The notes beneath the pieces are model-generated. The model did not search any database, had not been told where the DNA came from, and saw only the letters and a list, made by a program, of their open reading frames with translations. Position numbers and translations under genes: made by a program. From the NCBI GenBank assembly GCA_013365365.1, contig JABVXU010000152.1, positions 50,495 through 114,494 of the forward strand: a stretch of DNA of 64,000 nucleotides, given 5' to 3'. The stretch is from Cruorifilaria tuberocauda. Lineage: Eukaryota > Nematoda > Chromadorea > Rhabditida > Onchocercidae. Of the stretch, positions 60,901-64,000 are shown one piece after another; positions within the stretch are counted from its first letter, which is position 1; every line of letters starts with the position of its first letter.

Positions 60901-63900
60901 GTTACCTCTAAATGACATAAACGTACGGGAAACCGAAGAACTGCAACTTAAATGTGTTGTTACGGGTGAACCGGTACCTACAGTTCATTGGACATATAAT
61001 GGCAAGACAATTCAAGCAGACAACAGGTGAAAAGTTTTAATTCATCTTACATAATAAGCTACTAGTTTTAACTCACTCATAATTCGGATTTCTTCCTCCT
61101 CCAGTGAAGATTTTTATCGGATGGGCTCCTATTTGAGGTATATAAAGCGATAGTTCATGACGATAATGACCAAGGTTTTAATAAAGTCTCGAAAAGAATT
61201 AATATGGAGTTTGAAGTCTGTAATCTTTTTGAACCAAAATCATTTTACTTCTCCCCGGAAACTCTCTGGAATAAATTTGCCTTTTTTTCATAATATGTTA
61301 CTTATTTCCCATAATTTTGTCGCAAATGTCTGCGGATTTTTTCAAACATCTGTTTACTTAACTGTTGTCTTTTTGTTTGCTTTATCTTGAAATAGTTTCC
61401 TTCTTTGTTCATTTCCGCACCAGATTTTCAAAAAAAAGTTCAATCGCTAATAATATTTTTCAGAGATATATTTCTCGTTTATGAGGATGGCATCGCTCTG
61501 TTGAAAATCACAAAAGGTTATAAAGAAGGATTATACGTCTGTGAAGCAACAAACGGTATTGGAAATACGCAAACTCGAAGTTTTGTTCGTATATATAGTC
61601 CGGAAGTCGCACTGACAACAACAGTGAAGCAGAAAGATACGATAGAGTCAGCTGAGGCTGAAGTTTTATCAATCTCGACATCAAAATTCTGCTCAACTGT
61701 TGACATAACGGAAGAGAGAAATAAAGTAATTGATCAAGATCTGGAAGGAGAAAATTCAAGAAAAAAATTCGATAAAGAAGAAATCACTATTGATCAATAC
61801 ATTCCAGCAGGCAGACTGAATTATTTGATTGAGGCAGAAGCAGTAACAACAAGAGTTGTGAATTGCAAGCTTTTTGCTTATGCAAAACTGAGAGAGAAAT
61901 CAAAAAAATTGAAGAAGGAGAAGTTACTTAAAATAATCATTGAAGAGGAAGTTATACGTACGCGAACTTATTTAAGAGTGGTCGAACTCAGTGCAAGGCA
62001 ATTTTGGACATTTCAAGATACTGAAAGACCCCCACATTGGAGTCGAGAAGTTATTAATGAGAGAATAGAATTTGAAAAAATATTCCAAAATGATGAAATT
62101 AACGAATTTTTAGAAGATAAAGACATTATTGAACGTTATGTTCAGCTCTTAAAAGCGAAAGAATGGAAAAGCAATGAGGAATGCGAAACTCGATTTAAGT
62201 TACGTCAGACTGAAGATCCAGCAGAAACTTTAGAAGGACGACAATTAGAAATACGGAAAGAAGAAACTGGAAGTCTTACCGAGGATACTGGTGTCTTCAC
62301 AGTCGTCCACTGCACAGCAAACGCAATGCATCATGCTTTAGAAGCATTTGTGATTCTCATTATGCGTCACCGATACAAGGCAACATTTGATATTCGATCT
62401 GCTTCACATCGAATGATTGCTAGAAGTAACGAATTTGAAGCCTCTATTGAAGAATCAGTCAAGAGGCAGAAATACTTCTCCCATTCAACTTTGAAGCTAC
62501 CGCATTTTACTCAATCATTTTCTCTCTTTGAAGAAGGCTTCAATACAGGACTGCGTTGTTCTGTTTACGGTCTACCATCACCATATATTCGTATTTTGCA
62601 TAATGGATGCCCGATCCTGAGAAATAATAGGTTAGCCCAGAATAATAGAATAATGAAAGGCCTTTACTATTTATTATTGCTTGCATCAAGTACTGTCTAA
62701 TATATACTAATTACAAGATGTACAAAAGTAGAATAGTGGAATGCTTCTTTGCTTAGGAATAAAGTAAGGCTAGCAATTAGTCCGATCCTTTAAAAATTAA
62801 AGCTACGTTATTATCCATAAAATCATAGAATAAGGCAACATTTGATATTCGATTTCTATATCAGATCAGATTGCTAAAAATAGCAAATTAAAGTTTCTAC
62901 TGATTTAAGAGACAGAAATATTTCTCCCATTGAACTCTCATTTAATCACTTCCTGTCTTTAAAGAAGACAGTACTAAGAGAAACTGTTTATAATTTCGTT
63001 ATAAACAATTTTGCTTAATAAATTCATATTTTTATTGGTTTAAAACTAAGATGAGTGCAAGCTTTAAAAATGCTAATTTAATAGCCACAACATTCTGATA
63101 ATTTGATTTAGGAAATAAATTGCTTTCAGGTTCTTTCATGTAGTCTACAAAAGTGGCGTCGTCACACTGTACATGCAGCATATTCTCGAAGGACATTATA
63201 TGTGTGAAGCAATCAATGCTGTTGGACGGGCTACTACAGAATGCTATATTCGAGTCGATGAAGCATGGAGCGAAAAACAGCACAGGAAAATCCGAAGAAT
63301 ACGAGTTGAAAAAGCATCCAAAACAACGAGATCCGCAGAGAGCAGTTCTCAAAATGATGAAATCCTACCAAGCACCTCACAAACATGGGTATCTCAATTC
63401 GAATACGAAAATAATAAGCAAATCAACGAAACTTCAGAGTCAGTGGAAAATACTGGAGATAGTCTGGTCGAACATCATATCAAACTTCACGAATTATCTG
63501 AAAAAGATATGAAAGAAGTAAGGGAGACCAGAAATGATAACAAAGCTAGAACATTTAATGAAATCAGCAAACACATTTCTATCGAAAAAACACCCGATAC
63601 TACATCAACAAGCATTTCAGTGATAGAAAATATCCATAATACATCACAACGACTATTTAAATTTCCACAGGAAGATACTGATGTTTTAATTGATGGTACA
63701 AAGCCTACACCTAGCTTTGCATCGGAAGGAGTAAAGGAGATTTCAGAGGCAGTTCAAGATTCAATCCGTTCAGCAAAACAAGCAAAGAAAAAGCAGCTCG
63801 AAGAAGAAATTGCTGAAAAGACGGCTGAATTAAAGGAAGAAATTGACGAAGAAAAAACAAACAGAACTGTTCAAGAACTAAAGGAAACAGAAATCAGTGT

Positions 63901-64000
63901 ACTTCTGGAAAAACAATTCGAGCACGAAATCGTTGATGTTTCAGTTATGAGCTTAGTTTCAGAAGAAGTTCAAACCTCAACATTCTTAATAGGAGAACTG
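30239..64000 (+). CDS. ttn-1: Titin-like giant protein, 5' part of gene (3' end outside window)
   Basis: The predicted start is ATG at 30239. 42 exons join in frame to the window end: 19,164 coding bases, 6,388 residues, ending exactly at a codon boundary (GGA GAA CTG). The chain contains 19 I-set Ig domains, long charged spacers, two blocks of beta-rich repeats, and a coiled-coil stretch at the edge. No fibronectin-III or kinase domain is inside the window; in C. elegans TTN-1 (about 2 MDa) these come later. Placement right after kettin on the same strand matches the arrangement I recall for C. elegans ketn-1 and ttn-1. Expected role: sarcomeric scaffold and elastic element in the I-band. 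Twitchin is less likely because of the kettin neighbour and the absence of Fn-III modules over more than 6,000 residues. Confidence 0.88.
30741..30756. repeat. TA dinucleotide microsatellite
   Basis: Uninterrupted TA run in the first coding intron of titin (30298-30849). The rest of that intron is AT-rich and shows no other feature beyond three loose copies of GAGTAC. Confidence 0.8.
31359..32147 (+). CDS. ttn-1: Titin Ig t1 (exons 31359-31510, 31718-31849, 32027-32147)
   Basis: The Ig begins [20 protein letters not shown] and contains [19 protein letters not shown], the core Trp, then [20 protein letters not shown] and [14 protein letters not shown]. The strand-F cysteine is present; strand B has Val. 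Upstream residues in the first exon ([20 protein letters not shown]) form a leader to the domain. Confidence 0.85.
32458..32544 (+). CDS. ttn-1: Titin short linker exon
   Basis: Peptide [20 protein letters not shown] and MEIIDKENI, acidic, between Ig t1 and t2. It fits phase 1 on both sides (acceptor TTTTCAG, donor ATCC|GTAAAT). Confidence 0.75.
32669..33487 (+). CDS. ttn-1: Titin Ig t2 (exons 32669-32780, 33306-33487)
   Basis: Reads [40 protein letters not shown], then [20 protein letters not shown] and [13 protein letters not shown]. No canonical Ig cysteines. The intron (525 bases) cuts a Lys codon (AA|A) just before strand C. Confidence 0.85.
33657..34047 (+). CDS. ttn-1: Titin linker exons (33657-33734, 33886-34047)
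   Basis: Non-Ig spacer rich in Ser, Tyr, Gln and Met, for example [19 protein letters not shown] and [20 protein letters not shown]. Ends ACATGTG|GTGACG; a donor 6 bases downstream is also phase-compatible. The following intron (34048-34682) is T-rich with no other feature. Confidence 0.72.
34683..37091 (+). CDS. ttn-1: Titin large exon with Igs t3-t7
   Basis: A single 2,409-base exon carries five whole Igs. t3 starts [17 protein letters not shown] (about 34802), t4 [20 protein letters not shown] (35722), t5 [17 protein letters not shown] (36113), t6 [20 protein letters not shown] (36445) and t7 [19 protein letters not shown] (36805). t3-t6 share an F/V-K/R-W-xx-N/D-G core and RY-x-V-x-N-xxG ending but lack the canonical strand-F cysteine. 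Between t3 and t4 lies a 200-residue spacer rich in Pro, Glu and Ser (for example [19 protein letters not shown]). The upstream open frame reaches 34574, but its hydrophobic start is intron translated from the T-rich acceptor region. Confidence 0.88.
34691..34720. repeat. CAA microsatellite encoding polyglutamine
   Basis: CAA-rich run translating to [12 protein letters not shown] within the first 15 residues after the acceptor. Length is likely polymorphic between isolates. Confidence 0.9.
37606..38172 (+). CDS. ttn-1: Titin Ig t8 (exons 37606-37707, 37921-38172)
   Basis: Reads [79 protein letters not shown]. Strand B has Cys; strand F has Leu instead. The chain ends YILIE and leads into a microexon. 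Confidence 0.87.
38269..38303 (+). CDS. ttn-1: Titin 35-base microexon
   Basis: Acceptor CGTTTCAG, donor ACG|GTAAAA, peptide [12 protein letters not shown]. It converts phase 1 to phase 0 and is needed to keep frame between t8 and t9. Confidence 0.7.
38506..39180 (+). CDS. ttn-1: Titin Ig t9 (exons 38506-38743, 39020-39180)
   Basis: Reads [75 protein letters not shown]. Both canonical cysteines are present. The second exon continues into an acidic spacer ([20 protein letters not shown]). Confidence 0.88.
39448..39792 (+). CDS. ttn-1: Titin linker exons (39448-39544, 39621-39792)
   Basis: The first exon gives [19 protein letters not shown] after an in-frame GTAAGT decoy (39490) that would break the frame if used. 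The second is probably helical: [20 protein letters not shown] and [19 protein letters not shown]. The intron between them is 76 bases, among the shortest here. The second exon ends at the start of Ig t10 (CPPR). Confidence 0.72.
39835..39905. repeat. AGATATTTTAAG short tandem copies
   Basis: Several copies of AGATATTTTAAG or close variants lie in this intronic stretch, spaced about 20-36 bases apart. Looks like local replication slippage. Confidence 0.6.
40015..40538 (+). CDS. ttn-1: Titin Ig t10 (exons 40015-40143, 40387-40538)
   Basis: Reads [76 protein letters not shown]. The intron falls after the C-C' turn inside a Glu codon (GA|A), the same place as in t11 and t16-t19. Strand F has Cys, strand B has His. 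Confidence 0.88.
40756..43658 (+). CDS. ttn-1: Titin non-Ig segment, first block of beta-rich repeats (seven exons)
   Basis: Exons are 40756-41288, 41674-41769, 41954-42259, 42527-42685, 42895-43035, 43169-43270 and 43538-43658. There are no Ig signatures. The chain is a run of units with a shared strand-like start, such as [59 protein letters not shown] and [19 protein letters not shown], and a core [17 protein letters not shown] that resembles the second block's [13 protein letters not shown]. The donor at 43270 appears to be GC (CAG|GCGAGA). The last exon is a Ser/Pro spacer ([20 protein letters not shown]). Fold and function unknown. Confidence 0.75.
43430..43477. repeat. Strong 22-bp intronic hairpin
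   Basis: The arm at 43430-43451 (starts CCTACAATGAAATTGATC) pairs with 43456-43477 at 20 of 22 positions across a 4-base loop. It lies in the intron that follows the proposed GC donor. Confidence 0.85.
43934..44616 (+). CDS. ttn-1: Titin Ig t11 (exons 43934-44081, 44477-44616)
   Basis: Reads [81 protein letters not shown]. Both canonical cysteines are present. The intron is phase 2 after the C-C' turn, and the second exon is exactly 140 bases, as in t16 and t17. Confidence 0.9.
44617..45684. other. Titin intron, nothing recognised
   Basis: A 1.07-kb T-rich intron before the giant exon. Open frames here are hydrophobic products of T-rich DNA. No repeat or RNA feature recognised. Confidence 0.6.
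45685..51123 (+). CDS. ttn-1: Titin giant exon: charged spacer plus Igs t12 and t13
   Basis: 5,439 bases open without interruption, about 1,813 residues. It begins with an Asn-rich low-complexity stretch ([18 protein letters not shown]). A probable helical region around 47400-48190 contains [19 protein letters not shown] and [19 protein letters not shown] basic cluster follows ([20 protein letters not shown], 48190-48271), then a Pro/Arg/Ser-rich part with PVRPPR and PIPPFR, both fitting the SH3-ligand pattern PxxPxR (48619-48722). Long acidic Ser-rich sequence leads to two Igs: t12 ([20 protein letters not shown], about 50560) and t13 ([20 protein letters not shown], about 50859). Both have a strand-B Cys but no strand-F Cys (VYSVRV, YYAFLG). 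The spacer has no family I recognise. Confidence 0.88.
51419..51754 (+). CDS. ttn-1: Titin Ig t14
   Basis: A single-exon Ig with an acidic lead ([20 protein letters not shown]), then [50 protein letters not shown] and [15 protein letters not shown]. It is shorter than most I-set Igs between strand F and G. Cys in strand B; the strand-F Cys is offset by two residues (SYSIC). Confidence 0.85.
51755..54016. other. Longest titin intron, ATC microsatellite only
   Basis: 2.26 kb of AT-rich sequence. It contains an imperfect ATC repeat at about 52673-52694 and a 13-base near-duplicate (ATATATGAAAGAT, GTATATGAAAGAT) near 52060. No exon fits the phase-1 boundary on both sides. Confidence 0.6.
54017..54289 (+). 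CDS. ttn-1: Titin Ig t15
   Basis: A single-exon Ig very like t14: [59 protein letters not shown] and [15 protein letters not shown]. Strand B has Cys, strand F has Val. Similar length and phase to t14 suggest duplication of a one-exon Ig. Confidence 0.87.
54626..57963 (+). CDS. ttn-1: Titin exon of tandem 79-residue beta-rich repeats
   Basis: 3,338 bases, 1,113 residues, no Ig. From about 55417 to 57760 the protein repeats with a fixed period. The aromatic anchor of the FSDTLV-like motif starts at 55645, 55882, 56119, 56356, 56593, 56824, 57061 and 57298, intervals of 237 bases (once 231). A second anchor, KAS-xx-EEN ([45 protein letters not shown]), lies 114 bases after each of the last six. 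Between them run strand-like stretches such as ADIYIARND and [13 protein letters not shown]. After the last full unit an unpaired half-unit of 39 residues occurs. Each unit therefore consists of two related halves of about 38 and 41 residues. Known C. elegans TTN-1 regions include short-repeat families named PEVT and BLUE box; whether this is one of them I cannot tell. Confidence 0.85.
58049..58166 (+). CDS. ttn-1: Titin exon continuing the repeat block
   Basis: Peptide [20 protein letters not shown] then [19 protein letters not shown]. Joined to the previous exon it restores a repeat half ([15 protein letters not shown] resembles [14 protein letters not shown]). The 85-base intron has an unusual acceptor, TTTTTTGAG, with G at -3; no other acceptor keeps frame. 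Confidence 0.65.
58167..58870. other. Titin intron, nothing recognised
   Basis: 704 bases, AT-rich, including a GA/TC-rich stretch near 58290-58330. No open frame with exon-like character. Confidence 0.55.
58871..59443 (+). CDS. ttn-1: Titin Ig t16 (exons 58871-59051, 59304-59443)
   Basis: Reads [80 protein letters not shown]. Both canonical cysteines are present. The second exon is exactly 140 bases with phase 2 in and phase 1 out. Confidence 0.9.
59740..60488 (+). CDS. ttn-1: Titin Ig t17 (exons 59740-59828, 60094-60188, 60349-60488)
   Basis: A Ser/Thr spacer ([19 protein letters not shown]) leads to [58 protein letters not shown] and [12 protein letters not shown]. An extra intron splits the A-B region (ACA|GTAAGT). 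The last exon is again 140 bases. Both cysteines present. Confidence 0.9.
60750..61599 (+). CDS. ttn-1: Titin Ig t18 (exon 60750-61026 and start of 61464-62630)
   Basis: Reads [83 protein letters not shown]. Both cysteines present. The upstream part of the first exon is a Ser/Thr spacer ([20 protein letters not shown]). The intron (61027-61463) is phase 2 at the same Ig position as in t11, t16 and t17. Confidence 0.9.
61600..62495 (+). CDS. ttn-1: Titin charged linker between Igs t18 and t19
   Basis: About 300 residues in the middle of exon 61464-62630. Highly charged, partly helical ([39 protein letters not shown]). It contains strand-like pieces resembling the repeat family ([32 protein letters not shown]). 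The piece from 62377 on has a decayed copy in the next intron. Confidence 0.82.
62496..63250 (+). CDS. ttn-1: Titin Ig t19 (end of exon 61464-62630 and start of exon 63130)
   Basis: Reads [80 protein letters not shown]. Both cysteines are kept, but the nearly invariant strand-C Trp is Ile (YIRILHNG), unusual for an I-set Ig. The intron 62631-63129 follows the shared phase-2 position. Confidence 0.88.
62832..63005 (+). pseudogene. Decayed copy of the preceding exon inside an intron
   Basis: From 62832 the intron repeats exon sequence beginning at 62377: the first 22 bases, AAGGCAACATTTGATATTCG and on, match exactly. Further blocks match with substitutions (GATTGCTA, AGACAGAAATATTTCTCCCATT against AGGCAGAAATACTTCTCCCATT, TCTTTAAAGAAG against TCTTTGAAGAAG). 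Stops in frame make it non-coding. It is a relic of a tandem duplication covering the linker end and start of Ig t19. Confidence 0.8.
63130..64000 (+). CDS. ttn-1: Titin exon running off the window, charged with coiled-coil
   Basis: 871 bases open to the last base. After finishing Ig t19 it gives a basic patch ([19 protein letters not shown]), a Ser/Glu/Asn-rich spacer ([19 protein letters not shown]) and a probable coiled coil around 63756-63900 ([20 protein letters not shown]). C. elegans TTN-1 is known for coiled-coil segments, supporting the assignment. The exon has no donor before the window end that is clearly preferred. Confidence 0.85.

Overview
The window is eukaryotic, AT-rich and intron-dense, and comes from a nematode muscle locus. 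Short AT-rich introns with TTTCAG-type acceptors, kettin with its Ig-linker-Ig design, and a downstream TTN-1-like titin together suggest a clade III (probably filarial) nematode. The species cannot be fixed from the sequence alone. All convincing genes are on the + strand. Exon models were built by hand from splice sites, reading frame and Ig domain continuity. Every exon junction accepted below keeps frame.

Region 1 (1-23053) is the 3' part of a kettin gene (C. elegans ketn-1 type). It has 55 constitutive exons plus one likely cassette exon, encoding about 3,270 residues and 23 Ig domains. Most of the first 18 Igs are joined by the kettin linker (consensus around DTQHPESWxRIQEIE). A proline/lysine/glutamate-rich unique segment follows Ig 19, and four Igs without linkers close the protein at a TAG stop at 23051. 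The 5' part of the gene lies before the window.

Region 2 (23054-30160) is intergenic. It holds a probable 3' UTR with AATAAA, an imperfect 60-bp tandem repeat, a TATA-like box followed by a TC tract, a perfect three-unit heat-shock-element match, candidate non-coding 5' exons, and a GC-rich palindromic patch.

Region 3 (30161-64000) is the 5' part of a titin gene (ttn-1 type). It has 42 exons, about 6,388 residues, 19 Ig domains, and runs off the window in an open frame. Between Ig groups it carries long non-Ig segments: a 5.4-kb exon with a disordered, charged spacer, and two blocks of an unusual beta-rich repeat. The clearest block (exon 54626-57963) repeats every 79 residues (237 bp) with strikingly constant spacing, each unit made of two half-units of about 38 and 41 residues. 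This is the best candidate for something little described.

Kettin and titin in the same orientation and order mirror the single insect sallimus (sls) gene, which makes both proteins. Both act in the sarcomere: kettin binds actin near the Z-disc or dense body, and titin-like proteins provide elasticity and scaffolding in the I-band. No tRNA, rRNA, CRISPR or intact transposon was found.
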